DNA from: Alcanivoracaceae bacterium
Lineage (GTDB): Bacteria > Pseudomonadota > Gammaproteobacteria > Xanthomonadales > Marinicellaceae
Direction: 5' to 3'
Length of the DNA stretch: 64,000 nt
Assembly (NCBI GenBank): GCA_016744455.1
Contig: JADGEI010000008.1
Coordinates: 62,001 to 126,000 of the forward strand
The translations under genes and the position numbers were made by a program. The notes under the pieces are model-generated. The model did not search any database, was not told the DNA's origin, and saw only the letters and a list, made by a program, of their open reading frames with translations. The first letter of the stretch is position 1. Each line of letters starts with the position of its first letter. Below, in pieces: positions 39,045 to 47,959 of this stretch.

Positions 39045-39359
39045 TTAAGTTGCTGCGAAGAGGTAAGTTGCCTTTTTTACTAAACCCTGTTTATTATAAG
39101 TATTATTGAAATTCAAACTAGGTAGAATTACATCTAATTCGAATGAAATTCTGTTGTTGTAAATAACTGGTACTGACAAAAATTTACACTAAATTACTGA
39201 TTTAAAGAGAGTTTTTAATGTAAAAAAGCCATGTAAAGAAAAATTGTTTTATTTAGGTCAAGGCTTATAAATAAAAGAGTGAAAATAAATTAAAATTGAT
39301 GCTATCACTTTACCCAAAAAAGTGCTAGTATTGTATCTGCAAAATTTAGGAGTTATACA

Positions 39360-40544
39360 ATGTACAATTGGGATGATCCATTAGGCCTTGACAAGTCAAG
39401 TTCTAGCAAAGCTAAAGAGGTTGAAAAAGCACCGACGGCTGAAGAAACAACAAAACATGTTGTTAAAAAACAAGAAGTTGAACAACATGAACCAATTAAC
39501 CACACACCAGAAAACAAAGAATTCAACGCCCGAGTTGCTGTAGATCCAGTAAAGGCTGAAGATAAACGTGTGATTAATGGACAAACAGACATCAATCAAT
39601 TGGCTCCATTTAAATATCCTTGGGCATGGAAATACTTTCTTAATGCCAATAAAAACCATTGGACACCATTGGACATCAATATGACCAGTGATGTGCATGA
39701 TTATCATCACAAGCTTAATGATGATGAACGTCATGTTTATACCAATGTACTTTCATACCTTACAACTTCTGATATTCTTGCTATGCGAAATATTGGTTTG
39801 GCTGTTATGGAAAAAATGAGTGCTCCCGAGTTACAAATTTATCAGGCGCGTCAAGTGTATGAAGAAGCCTTGCATACTTGGACTTACCAACATTGCATTG
39901 AAACAATTGGCCTGGATCAAGGTGAAATCTATAATCGATACCGTGTTGTTCCAGAAATTAATCAAAAAATTCAAATTGCAAATAGAAGGTTAGATTCAGT
40001 GTTACGCGCAGATATGGACCTAAACAATAAAGATGAGTTGCACGAATTTATAATGGCTTATATTTTCTTCGCTGCTATTTTTGAAGGATGTTGGTTCTAC
40101 AACGGCTTTTCTCCAATCTTTTCACTGCAAAGACGTGGCCTGATGAAAGGCACGGCTGAACAATTGCAATACATTATGCGCGATGAAGTGATGCATGCTT
40201 CATTTGGTATACGTGTCGTTAAGCAAATATTCCAAGAAAACGACATAACACTTGATCCCAAAGCTATTCGTGAGATGTGGGATGAAGCAGAAGCCGCTGA
40301 AGGTGCCTATGCAAAATACATCTTAAAAAGCCCAATATTGGGCTATAACGCCCAAGACCACAGCGAACAATTCCGATACATCGCTAACCGCCGAGCTCGC
40401 TCATTAGGTATGGAAGAACCATTCCCAGGTGCGCAATGTTCACTAGGTTGGTTAGACGAACAATCCAACCTACGCAAAGAGAAAAATTTCTTCGAAACAA
40501 GAGTCACAGAGTACCAAACCGGTGGCGCGTTGAGTTGGGATTAA
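39360..40544 (+). CDS. nrdB: Ribonucleoside-diphosphate reductase, class Ia beta subunit
   Basis: 394 residues. Di-iron ligands and radical Tyr are visible: EEALHTWTYQHC (Glu, His, then Tyr at the radical position, so class Ia rather than the Phe-type class Ic), FIMAYIFFAAIFEGCWFY (Glu) and MRDEVMHASFG (Glu, His). An N-terminal extension of about 70 charged residues precedes the core. C-terminus ends in the NrdA-docking tail GGALSWD. The Tn7-like element begins 4 bases after the stop. Confidence 0.97.
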   Translation: MYNWDDPLGLDKSSSSKAKEVEKAPTAEETTKHVVKKQEVEQHEPINHTPENKEFNARVAVDPVKAEDKRVINGQTDINQLAPFKYPWAWKYFLNANKNHWTPLDINMTSDVHDYHHKLNDDERHVYTNVLSYLTTSDILAMRNIGLAVMEKMSAPELQIYQARQVYEEALHTWTYQHCIETIGLDQGEIYNRYRVVPEINQKIQIANRRLDSVLRADMDLNNKDELHEFIMAYIFFAAIFEGCWFYNGFSPIFSLQRRGLMKGTAEQLQYIMRDEVMHASFGIRVVKQIFQENDITLDPKAIREMWDEAEAAEGAYAKYILKSPILGYNAQDHSEQFRYIANRRARSLGMEEPFPGAQCSLGWLDEQSNLRKEKNFFETRVTEYQTGGALSWD

Positions 40545-40547
40545 AGC

Positions 40548-40626
40548 TGTTGCCGCGTAGAGCGACACATAACTTGAGACTCTCGCCACATAAAGTGAGA
40601 TTGGCGCGACACATAACATGAGACTG
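40548..40626 (+). repeat. Left transposon end: three TnsB-type boxes
   Basis: Boxes CACATAActTGAGA (40566-40579), CACATAAagTGAGA (40587-40600) and CACATAAcaTGAGA (40610-40623), with 21- and 23-base spacing, preceded by TGTTGCCG and CGTAGAGCG. From memory, the boxes resemble the CCATAAnTTGATA repeats of the Vibrio Tn6677 ends. Nearly the same 60 bases recur at 57460-57522. Lies just after the nrdB stop. Confidence 0.75.
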
Positions 40627-40650
40627 AAAAGTTAATAATGAAGATTAATA

Positions 40651-40683
40651 AAAAAAGCCAATGGGAAATCAATGGCTTTTTTT
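40651..40683 (+). terminator. Intrinsic terminator inside the left transposon end
   Basis: AAAAAAAGCCA / TGGCTTTTTTT stem around a 12-base loop, with a U-tract on both strands. It would stop nrdB transcription entering the element and cargo transcription leaving it. The 250 bases from here to the MBL gene are AT-rich with no gene. Confidence 0.85.
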
Positions 40684-40934
40684 ATGAAAAGTTGTTTATT
40701 ATTTAATATATAAGTTTGGACTAACCAAAAGATGCCTCATTTTTAAAGCTTTGTTTATTTCAATTGATAATTTTTTTAAGTAATTAACTAATGAAGTCTG
40801 TAATTATAATATGAGATTTAACTCTAGCCATACTCGTTATAATACACTGATATACAAAGATAATTTAGCTACAAATCAATTGAAAAAATTAAATTTGCCC
40901 CCATTTATATTTTATCCTACTAATGAGATAAATA

Positions 40935-42038
40935 ATGGCAAATAACAAAATAACTTTTTTCGCATGTGATAATGGCGATGCCTCATTGATTCAAGCGCAT
41001 GGACAAACAGTCATGACTGACAATAATTATCGTCTAAAAGCAGCAGATGAGAACGATGATACAAACGATTATGCACCAATAATAAGAAAATCATGTGATA
41101 ATGATTATTTAGATGTGTTTATATTAACTCATCCAGATGAAGACCATTTAAGAGGTTTTAGTGAGATATTCCACTTAGGTAAACCAGATAGTCGAGATGA
41201 TGATCCAGATGAGGGAGACGTCAAAATCGTTGTCAATGAAATTTGGTGCAGTAAATATTCCGAAAATCCAAATTATGTAACAGATGCATCAAAACCATTA
41301 TTAAGTGAGATAAAAAGACGAAAAAAATTAATTGGGACAGCAGATGGTGAAAAGAATGGTAATAGACTAGTAGTCCTAACATCTACAGATAGATCTTTAA
41401 ATAAAATCACAGACGGATTAGAATGGCGCTTATTAGCTCCTAACGATGATGAAGGAGATATACCAAAAGCTAAAGAAGGAGAGCCTAAAAACTCTTCAAA
41501 TCCTGCAAGTCTAGTAATTCAATGGAATATTACAGTAGGATCTAAAACCTCAAAAATTCTACTAGGTGGAGACTCAACTGTTGAAATTTGGGAAAGGTTA
41601 AGTGAAGAGGCTACAGATGATGAACTTGAGTGGAATGTTTTATTAGCCCCGCATCATTGCTCAAGACATTCCCTTGGCAGAGATGTTGTTAAAGATGGAG
41701 ATAACGAATTTGAATGGTCGGAGGATGCTTATGATTCTCTAAATCACCCTATAAATGATAAATCTCATGTAGTTTGTAGTAGTAGAAAATTTGGAGATAA
41801 AACACCACCAAATCCCTATGCACGAAGTAAATATCATAAGATGCTTGCATTTGGAAAAGATGTAAATGCAACAGTTAAAAACAGATTTTTATGCACTGCA
41901 GACAATAGTGCAAAAAAAGTAAAAAATATAGTATTTAAATTTACTTCAAGTGGCCCTACAAAAGCTACTTTTATAGCTTCAGCAGGCATATCCTCATCTA
42001 CATCTTCTCAAGGCGGTGGATATGGGAATAATGAATGA
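40935..42038 (+). CDS. Metallo-beta-lactamase-fold hydrolase (ComEC-like MBL)
   Basis: 367-residue cytoplasmic hydrolase of the MBL superfamily. HPDEDHLRG (residues 66-74, the HxDxDH metal motif), LLGGDST and LAPHHCSRHS supply further ligands; the layout is that of the ComEC/Rec2 MBL group. Candidate substrates are nucleic acids or small phospho-esters. It is fused in operon (ends overlap) to the E2-E1-JAB gene. MBL proteins beside E1/JAB proteins have been noted in comparative studies of bacterial ubiquitin-like systems; the role is unknown. Confidence 0.83.
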   Translation: MANNKITFFACDNGDASLIQAHGQTVMTDNNYRLKAADENDDTNDYAPIIRKSCDNDYLDVFILTHPDEDHLRGFSEIFHLGKPDSRDDDPDEGDVKIVVNEIWCSKYSENPNYVTDASKPLLSEIKRRKKLIGTADGEKNGNRLVVLTSTDRSLNKITDGLEWRLLAPNDDEGDIPKAKEGEPKNSSNPASLVIQWNITVGSKTSKILLGGDSTVEIWERLSEEATDDELEWNVLLAPHHCSRHSLGRDVVKDGDNEFEWSEDAYDSLNHPINDKSHVVCSSRKFGDKTPPNPYARSKYHKMLAFGKDVNATVKNRFLCTADNSAKKVKNIVFKFTSSGPTKATFIASAGISSSTSSQGGGYGNNE

Positions 42039-44370
42039 ATACGATTCATTGCCTAGGAATGTACGATGGGAAATTTTAAATATATCAAACTTTGGAGCAA
42101 TTGAATCACAAAGTATAAAGTTTGAAAAAAATAGTTCAGATGACTCATTCATAGTTAAGTTGAACTTTAATACGGATATATTGCTACTACCTATTGATAA
42201 AAAGATTCTAGATATTGAACCAATTTTACTTAAATACCGCTCGATTTTTCATGTTGGGGTTTTAGCACCTGAAGTGTTAAGTGATAGAGCCAATTTCCCT
42301 AGAAATTTACAACACTTGAATCCAACTTCCGCAGATCAACCTGCTTCATTATGTTTAGTAAGAAGTGGCAAACAAGAACTGTACAATAGAAAAGGTGTTT
42401 ATGGTATCTTAGAGCGATTAAATGAATGGCTTAATGATGCAAAAACTGAAACATTATATGAAGATGGCTGGGATCCAATTCCATACAGTGCTAAAAATAT
42501 AGCATCAGGTATAATTGATTCTGGTTCATTCCAGAATTTAGCTGGGATGAACACTACTGGTGGCTTTTCTTATTTCATGACTGATGTTCTGGCTTACGAA
42601 AATGGATCAAAACATTTGAAATCTGTCTCTTCACATATTGCTGATAACAATCTGGTTCAATTAAATGTGAACACAATCTCATTGAAAAAAGCAACGATTC
42701 ACATGAGCCAGAAACCTAAAAAGCTGAATAATTCATACTTATCTAGAATACCAGGAATTTTTTGTTGGGCTAATTCTAGTGAAATTCAACATGATGCATA
42801 CTATTCATCATGGGTTGATGTTGAATCACTTAAAAAAGGGTTAAAAAAATTGGGAATGTTAAAACCCTTGATAAGAGCAAAATTAAATCTTGAAGAACAT
42901 TTTAAACTCCCAAATCAGAACAATAAAAATGGATTTGATCAAATTGACCCTGATAATAAAGGGCTGATGATATGTATTGGACTTTGGAGACCCACATATA
43001 TTGATCCAACCATAATAGGTTTATCAAGAGATCCTACTGCAAGAAATCTTGAATTACGATTCTTTTTTTTAGAAAGAAAAAAAAATGAAAAGAATCCAAT
43101 CTCAAAAAATGGCAAGCTTAGCGAAGTCATCACATGTGAACCACCTTCTTCCAAACTGTACAGTGAGGTTTCTGGAGAGCTTCCTCTACCATCAACAACT
43201 TTCTTAGGGGCAGGAGCGCTTGGTAGTAAATTCATTAACAGTGCATTGAGGGGAGGTTTGTCAAAATTAACTGTCGTTGATGAAGATTCAATTATGCCTC
43301 ATAACGTCGCAAGGCATGCTGGTGGACTTTCTGATATCCATATGTATAAAACAGACTATATTGAGTTAATGGCTAAAGATATTGTACCTAATGTAGATAT
43401 TACAAAGCACAAAGAAAACATCTTAGATATTAAGGATAATTTGGCTAGCATATTGAGACAAAATGAATTAATAATAGATTCAACAGCAAACCCACTAGTT
43501 AGTAAAATAATATCTCAAATCGATGGCCCTAGATGTAAATTGTTTAAAGCTGAAATTTTCAATAAAGGAAAGTTGGGAGTATGTTTTTTTACAGCTTTAG
43601 GATCGTCATACAGTATTAATTTTTTATATTATCAGCTCATTTTATTAGCCAAAGATAAAAGATATTATTTCATTGCAGAGTGGTTGAAATATGAATCATC
43701 CAAGAGTTTTTTAGACGAAGAGTTGCTACTTGGGTTTGGTTGTACCTCAACAACAACAAAAATGCCAGATTACATAGTTAGCATTCATGCAAATGTTGTT
43801 TTTTCAGCTATTAAGAAAATTTTAAGTTCGAATATGAAATCTGGTGTGTTTATTAACCCAATTAATGATGATGGCTTACCTCTGGCAGCTGAATTTATTG
43901 AAGCTCCAAATGTAATTGTTTTTGAATCTAATGGAAATTCAGATTGGAAGGTTATTGTTAATGAAGAAGTATTAAAAGAAATGCATAAAATTAAAGAATT
44001 AAATAGTCCAATTGAAGCAGGGGGTTATATGTATGGAACTATTAACGAACAGTTATCAGAAATTTACATCTTAGATTTTTTTGACTATACAAAAGAAGCA
44101 AACTCTTCAATGGCTCATATTGATTTAGGCCGAAGCGGGCAAATTCCTCTTGAAAAAACATTTATTCGCAGAACATCTAATAATCTTATGGTTGTTGGTG
44201 TATGGCACTCACATCCAACATCTGCTCCCAATCCATCTAGTACAGATATTGCAACATTCAACAGTTTCATTTCTCAAGATAGAAAACTTGGTGTGCCTAC
44301 AGTGATGGCTATTTCAGGTGCAAATGAGGATAAATTTTATGTATATGAAGACTTGATCCCAACTAATTAA
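42022..44370 (+). CDS. E2-like/E1 (ThiF)/JAB fusion of a ubiquitin-like pathway
   Basis: About 782 residues with three modules. E2-like region near residues 60-150 with NFPRNLQHLNPTSADQPASLCLVR; Cys about 111 is the presumed catalytic Cys. Then a ThiF/E1 Rossmann domain from about 390 (TFLGAGALGSKFINSAL, VVDEDSIMPHNVARH) for adenylation. The C-terminal JAB/MPN+ metalloprotease has Glu in PIEAGGYMYG and HSHPTSAPNPSSTD. So one chain could activate, transfer and remove a modifier. No ubiquitin-like protein gene is seen nearby. ATG at 42022 (AAGGCGG upstream) or 42031 are possible starts; both overlap the MBL stop. Confidence 0.85.
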   Translation: MGIMNEYDSLPRNVRWEILNISNFGAIESQSIKFEKNSSDDSFIVKLNFNTDILLLPIDKKILDIEPILLKYRSIFHVGVLAPEVLSDRANFPRNLQHLNPTSADQPASLCLVRSGKQELYNRKGVYGILERLNEWLNDAKTETLYEDGWDPIPYSAKNIASGIIDSGSFQNLAGMNTTGGFSYFMTDVLAYENGSKHLKSVSSHIADNNLVQLNVNTISLKKATIHMSQKPKKLNNSYLSRIPGIFCWANSSEIQHDAYYSSWVDVESLKKGLKKLGMLKPLIRAKLNLEEHFKLPNQNNKNGFDQIDPDNKGLMICIGLWRPTYIDPTIIGLSRDPTARNLELRFFFLERKKNEKNPISKNGKLSEVITCEPPSSKLYSEVSGELPLPSTTFLGAGALGSKFINSALRGGLSKLTVVDEDSIMPHNVARHAGGLSDIHMYKTDYIELMAKDIVPNVDITKHKENILDIKDNLASILRQNELIIDSTANPLVSKIISQIDGPRCKLFKAEIFNKGKLGVCFFTALGSSYSINFLYYQLILLAKDKRYYFIAEWLKYESSKSFLDEELLLGFGCTSTTTKMPDYIVSIHANVVFSAIKKILSSNMKSGVFINPINDDGLPLAAEFIEAPNVIVFESNGNSDWKVIVNEEVLKEMHKIKELNSPIEAGGYMYGTINEQLSEIYILDFFDYTKEANSSMAHIDLGRSGQIPLEKTFIRRTSNNLMVVGVWHSHPTSAPNPSSTDIATFNSFISQDRKLGVPTVMAISGANEDKFYVYEDLIPTN

Positions 44371-44459
44371 TTTATTTTTGTAGCAAATCTGTAAACGAGT
44401 TAGCTAATAATTACCAAACACATGTAAAATATACTCTAATATAACTAACATATACTTTC

Positions 44460-44957
44460 ATGAATGATTTGATTAGTAAAATATCCTCCTATAACCTGTT
44501 TAACAATTTACTTCCGGGTGTTATATTTGTTGCTTTATCTAAAACTTTAACAAAATATGATTTTGTTCAGAAAGATATTATTATAGGATTATTTGTATAC
44601 TATTTTATTGGGTTAATAATTAGTAGAATTGGTTCATTAATTATTGAACCGATATTGAAGTTTTTCAAGATTATTAAATATTCAACACATGAAGATTACA
44701 TAATTGCATCTAAATCAGACGATCTTATTAATCAGTTATTGGAATCAAACAATATGTATAGAACGATTTCTTCATTATTTGTTTGTCTTTCATCATTAAA
44801 AATCTTTGAATTAATTTCAAATAAATATCAATTTATTAATAATTTCGCATCTGAATTCTTAGTAGTTGGTCTTTTAATATTATTCATATTTTCATATAGA
44901 AAACAAACACAGATAATAAAAAAACGAGTAGACATCGCTTTGAATAACAAAGATTAG
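44460..44957 (+). CDS. Small membrane protein, four hydrophobic helices
   Basis: 165 residues, unrecognised. Hydrophobic segments lie near residues 14-26, 38-60, 98-112 and 128-146, separated by charged loops. It starts 90 bases after the E2-E1-JAB stop on the same strand. Small membrane proteins in defence operons often act as pore-forming effectors; here that is only suggested by position. Confidence 0.6.
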   Translation: MNDLISKISSYNLFNNLLPGVIFVALSKTLTKYDFVQKDIIIGLFVYYFIGLIISRIGSLIIEPILKFFKIIKYSTHEDYIIASKSDDLINQLLESNNMYRTISSLFVCLSSLKIFELISNKYQFINNFASEFLVVGLLILFIFSYRKQTQIIKKRVDIALNNKD

Positions 44958-44974
44958 ATGAAATTATAAACTCA

Positions 44975-45676
44975 TTAAATTATATTTCTTTCTTTAAGAA
45001 TAAAATCTATATCTTGAATAAAATTTAATTGTCTCTGTTCAAATTTAGTGCTTTTCCTATATGAATCCCAAATGATAGCTGTAGCTGGAAAAATACTGAA
45101 TATTAAAAACAAGAAGAAAGAAAATAGATAATCTTCTATATAGTAACCCACAGCTATTATAGAAATAAATATTAATATTGATTGTTTAATAATATTTTTC
45201 TTTGCTATTCTTTTCTTAGAATCTTTCTCATTAATCAGTAGTTGAATACAATTGAACCTTTTATATAATAACTCGCTTTTATTACATTCGTTCAGTGGCT
45301 TGTTGTGAAAATCATTTATATTTTGTGATTGGTATGACATTTTAGCTTCATGATCAATTTTCCATTGTTTGAGCAATTCTACCGTGAAGTACTCTTGATC
45401 GGAATCAATTATTTTTGCATGATTTCTACATAATGCAATTGCATTGCTTATATGTTTACACTTCTCATCACTTAAATTAGGATTGAATCTATTGTTTGGA
45501 GCTTTATTAGCCCCTTCAATATGCGATACTTCACTAATTGATATAGTTCCTAGACTATCTGACTTTGGGCCAATTAAATTTAAAACACAAGTTGGATGTG
45601 AACAAATATAACCTGCTCTTCCTAAAACATTGACTTTAGTTGAAGTAAGAAATTTTCTATTGTTTCCTTTTTTCAT
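44975..45676 (-). CDS. HNH-type endonuclease-like protein with C-terminal membrane segments
   Basis: 233 residues. The N-terminal half has a Cys/His-rich nuclease-like motif: RAGYICSHPTC, VSHIEGANKAPNNRFNPN, and NAIALCRNHAKIID, matching the HNH pattern of several restriction and effector proteins. Residues about 165-215 hold two hydrophobic helices (SILIFISIIAVGYYI and LFSFFLFLIFSIFPATAIIW), so it is probably tethered to the membrane. Convergent with the small membrane protein gene. A defence effector is the likely role; unproven. Confidence 0.6.
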   Translation of the reverse strand: MKKGNNRKFLTSTKVNVLGRAGYICSHPTCVLNLIGPKSDSLGTISISEVSHIEGANKAPNNRFNPNLSDEKCKHISNAIALCRNHAKIIDSDQEYFTVELLKQWKIDHEAKMSYQSQNINDFHNKPLNECNKSELLYKRFNCIQLLINEKDSKKRIAKKNIIKQSILIFISIIAVGYYIEDYLFSFFLFLIFSIFPATAIIWDSYRKSTKFEQRQLNFIQDIDFILKERNII

Positions 45677-45725
45677 ATTATATTATTTATATTTTGATAA
45701 ACGAAGAACACCAAATTCCTATAAC

Positions 45726-46667
45726 TTATTGTAGCAGTATTTTGTTAAAAATTTCCGAAATTTGATCATGGTTGTTTTCCTTGTAGAGGTTATATAAAGC
45801 TTGATCCATTAATTCATTATCAGATCTATTAAAATTGTACAGAAACTTAACTACATTTTTGTCATTAATAATATTTAATGACTTTGCTGACTCTACGATA
45901 TTAAATAGATTTTCACTCAAATATGTAAACTCAAATTTATTCAAACTCCACTTGTAATCTGCATAGAGTAGCATTTTAGAATCACCTTCAAACCAATTAT
46001 ATGAAAACCGTTGATTGAATAATGAAAATAATTCTGCATAGCAATTTTTAATTGGATAAATCACTGACATTATTATTAATATTTCTAGAATGGCAGACAT
46101 TATTGATTTCTTATATATAAGCTTGTCATTTATATGTGTATCGACTCTAAGCTCAAAATTTAATAATAAAATAGTTAGTGCATTCAAGGCGTCAAATGTT
46201 GATTGACTCACTAAATATTCAATTATTTTTGAAAGGTTTCTTGTTTTTAGGTGAAATGTAGAACTATTTGATTCTTTTTTTATAATTCGGTTAAATATTC
46301 TAATATCTTTTATATTAAAGACTAATTTTTCGATTTGTTTATCTGTTGTAATTTCAGAATAAAAAATTTCCCACAAAGGCATGTCAAATATTTTCTCAGA
46401 ATTTGGTATAAGATCATTTGTTTTATCTACTGTTCTTCTTAAAGGTTGTTTAACCAATCCTTTATAATAACCTTCCCAATCTTTTGGCTGTGATTGACCA
46501 TCTTTAAATTTATCTGGCGAAAAGGATCTTTGCATTTTCTTTGGGTCATCGATAAAACCAGCAAGAAATACAACCATTCTTGCCCAAAATTTAGTCCTTA
46601 TGAAAAGAACATCATCTTTTTTAAGCAATTTATTCTTGTTTTTCCTTGCAGAACTTTCAAACTGCAA
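45726..46667 (-). CDS. Uncharacterised protein
   Basis: 313 residues, no recognised domain. Mostly alpha-helical and polar by eye, Lys- and Asn-rich, with one hydrophobic stretch (SAILEILIIMSVIYPIKN). It ends with short repeated helix-like segments (NLFNIVESAKSLNIIND, EIFNKILLQ). It is divergent from the AlpA-like gene over about 126 bases that contain a perfect operator-like palindrome. Cargo or element-maintenance role cannot be told. Confidence 0.5.
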   Translation of the reverse strand: MQFESSARKNKNKLLKKDDVLFIRTKFWARMVVFLAGFIDDPKKMQRSFSPDKFKDGQSQPKDWEGYYKGLVKQPLRRTVDKTNDLIPNSEKIFDMPLWEIFYSEITTDKQIEKLVFNIKDIRIFNRIIKKESNSSTFHLKTRNLSKIIEYLVSQSTFDALNALTILLLNFELRVDTHINDKLIYKKSIMSAILEILIIMSVIYPIKNCYAELFSLFNQRFSYNWFEGDSKMLLYADYKWSLNKFEFTYLSENLFNIVESAKSLNIINDKNVVKFLYNFNRSDNELMDQALYNLYKENNHDQISEIFNKILLQ

Positions 46668-46736
46668 TATATATTCTCCTTTTTATTCAATATGTTAATT
46701 CTTGATTTTACGGTTTCTCAATGAGCGAGAAAACAA

Positions 46737-46751
46737 TTTGATAATATCAAA
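46737..46751. promoter_or_regulatory. Operator-like palindrome TTTGATA-A-TATCAAA
   Basis: A perfect 7-bp inverted repeat with one central base lies 42 bases before the AlpA-like gene in the divergent gap. A second imperfect one (GTTTCTC...GAGAAAAC) is just upstream. Probable binding site for the small HTH protein or another regulator of the transposon. Confidence 0.5.
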
Positions 46752-46793
46752 GCATAACGTAGAATGAATTGAAACTTATTAGAGTTAATTACA

Positions 46794-47066
46794 ATGAATA
46801 ATTTAGGTCCAATTAGAAAATATGAGAACCAATTAGAAAAAGATTTAATATCCGAATATGGTATTTTAATTTCAGGAAATTATTTATATAGATTATTAGG
46901 ATTTCCTTCTAAAGCAGCTTTTAGGCAAGGGATTTCAAAAAAACAAATACACGTCCCAATTTTCAGGCTTGAAAATAGAAGGGGTCGACATGCTTTAGCA
47001 AAAGATATAGCTAAATGGTTAACTAAGAATAGATTTAAAGCATTGGAGTATTCTGATGTGAATTAA
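46794..47066 (+). CDS. Small AlpA/excisionase-like DNA-binding protein
   Basis: 90 residues. The middle (ISGNYLYRLLGFPSKAAFRQGISKKQ, then RRGRHALAKDIAKWL) has the helix-turn-helix and beta-wing layout of AlpA and excisionase proteins, which choose and bend DNA. It is upstream of tnsA and followed by a terminator, so it is its own unit. Likely regulates transposition genes or the neighbour. Confidence 0.6.
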   Translation: MNNLGPIRKYENQLEKDLISEYGILISGNYLYRLLGFPSKAAFRQGISKKQIHVPIFRLENRRGRHALAKDIAKWLTKNRFKALEYSDVN

Positions 47067-47085
47067 TTTTACAAATGGAGAAATG

Positions 47086-47118
47086 AAAAAACCTGATTGC
47101 TCGAACAATCAGGTTTTT
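47086..47118 (+). terminator. Intrinsic terminator before tnsA
   Basis: Perfect stem AAAAACCTGATTG / CAATCAGGTTTTT with a 6-base loop and a T-run, after the AlpA-like gene. It isolates the small gene from the tns operon. The 137 bases after it hold direct repeats CTTGTCA-N6-CTTGTCA near 47174-47193, possibly protein-binding. Confidence 0.9.
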
Positions 47119-47254
47119 AGAAATTGTCGTTGTAAGATCTTTCGACACTTCTATTATCATTCATCTCCCTTAACTTGTCAAGATATCTTGTCAGGAGCCC
47201 TTTTGTCTTAAATAAATGGTTTCGGTGAGATATCCATTAACTGGAGAAATAGAA

Positions 47255-47959
47255 ATGAAAGTAATTAATAGAAGTGTAAACAATCTAGATTTAGAAAGCT
47301 TATTAAATAAAGAATCTCTAAAAGGAGTCTTACAAGGAAATAGAAAACTGTGGAAAGGAGTTACAGGAAAACGAATAGTCTTCTTTCCAAGTATAAAAAA
47401 CAATGCTCAAATGCCATGCGAAAGCCGTCTTGAAGCTGCTAATTGTATAGATTTAGAATTTAATAATGAAGTTAGATCATATAGAACACAGCCTTTTACA
47501 ATTAAGCTGAATAAAAAAGACACTTATACACCCGATACACTTCACATAGATCATTTAGGAAGCCTTACAGTACGTGAGGTTAAATTTTCTGGAGCACTAC
47601 AATGTAATGAACTTAGAATTCGCCTAGCAAAAATTAATTCTATTTTTCTAAAGCATGGAATTAGTTTTGTAGTATTAACAGAAAAGCAACTTCAAACCTC
47701 TCCACATGTAGAAAATAGAAAATTTCTTTATAGGTGCTCTCATTTGCATTTCCATGACTTTCAATTGAATCAAGCATGTGAATTATTACCAAGTTCTCCT
47801 AGTAACTATACTCTTGGATTATTTAGGAGTGACTGCAAGAAACTTGGATTAGAGCCATTAATAGCGGACAAACTGCTTTTTACTGGTATGGCTCTATACA
47901 AACAAGAAAAAAAACTTAATTCAAATTCGCTTGTATGGCGCTCAGGAGGATTAAAATGA
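47255..47959 (+). CDS. tnsA: TnsA-like transposase endonuclease
   Basis: About 235 residues. PD-(D/E)xK-type nuclease: Glu in MPCESRLEAANCIDLEFN, Asp in YTPDTLHID and REVK in the strand SLTVREVKFSG. TnsA cuts the 5' ends of the element so that, with TnsB, it moves by cut-and-paste. ATG at 47255 has GGAG 8 bases upstream; an ATG at 47216 would add 13 residues. Four-base overlap with tnsB. Confidence 0.88.
   Translation: MKVINRSVNNLDLESLLNKESLKGVLQGNRKLWKGVTGKRIVFFPSIKNNAQMPCESRLEAANCIDLEFNNEVRSYRTQPFTIKLNKKDTYTPDTLHIDHLGSLTVREVKFSGALQCNELRIRLAKINSIFLKHGISFVVLTEKQLQTSPHVENRKFLYRCSHLHFHDFQLNQACELLPSSPSNYTLGLFRSDCKKLGLEPLIADKLLFTGMALYKQEKKLNSNSLVWRSGGLK

Noticed and set aside
39400..39560. nrdB encoding a radical-free class Ic (Phe) subunit
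   Set aside because: The EEALHTWTY motif retains Tyr at the radical position.
47110..47215. A transposon end directly upstream of tnsA, from TGTCG...CGACA and CTTGTCA repeats
   Set aside because: No matching inverted set was found on the far side, and the CACATAA box arrays explain the ends better. Kept only as a possible regulatory region.
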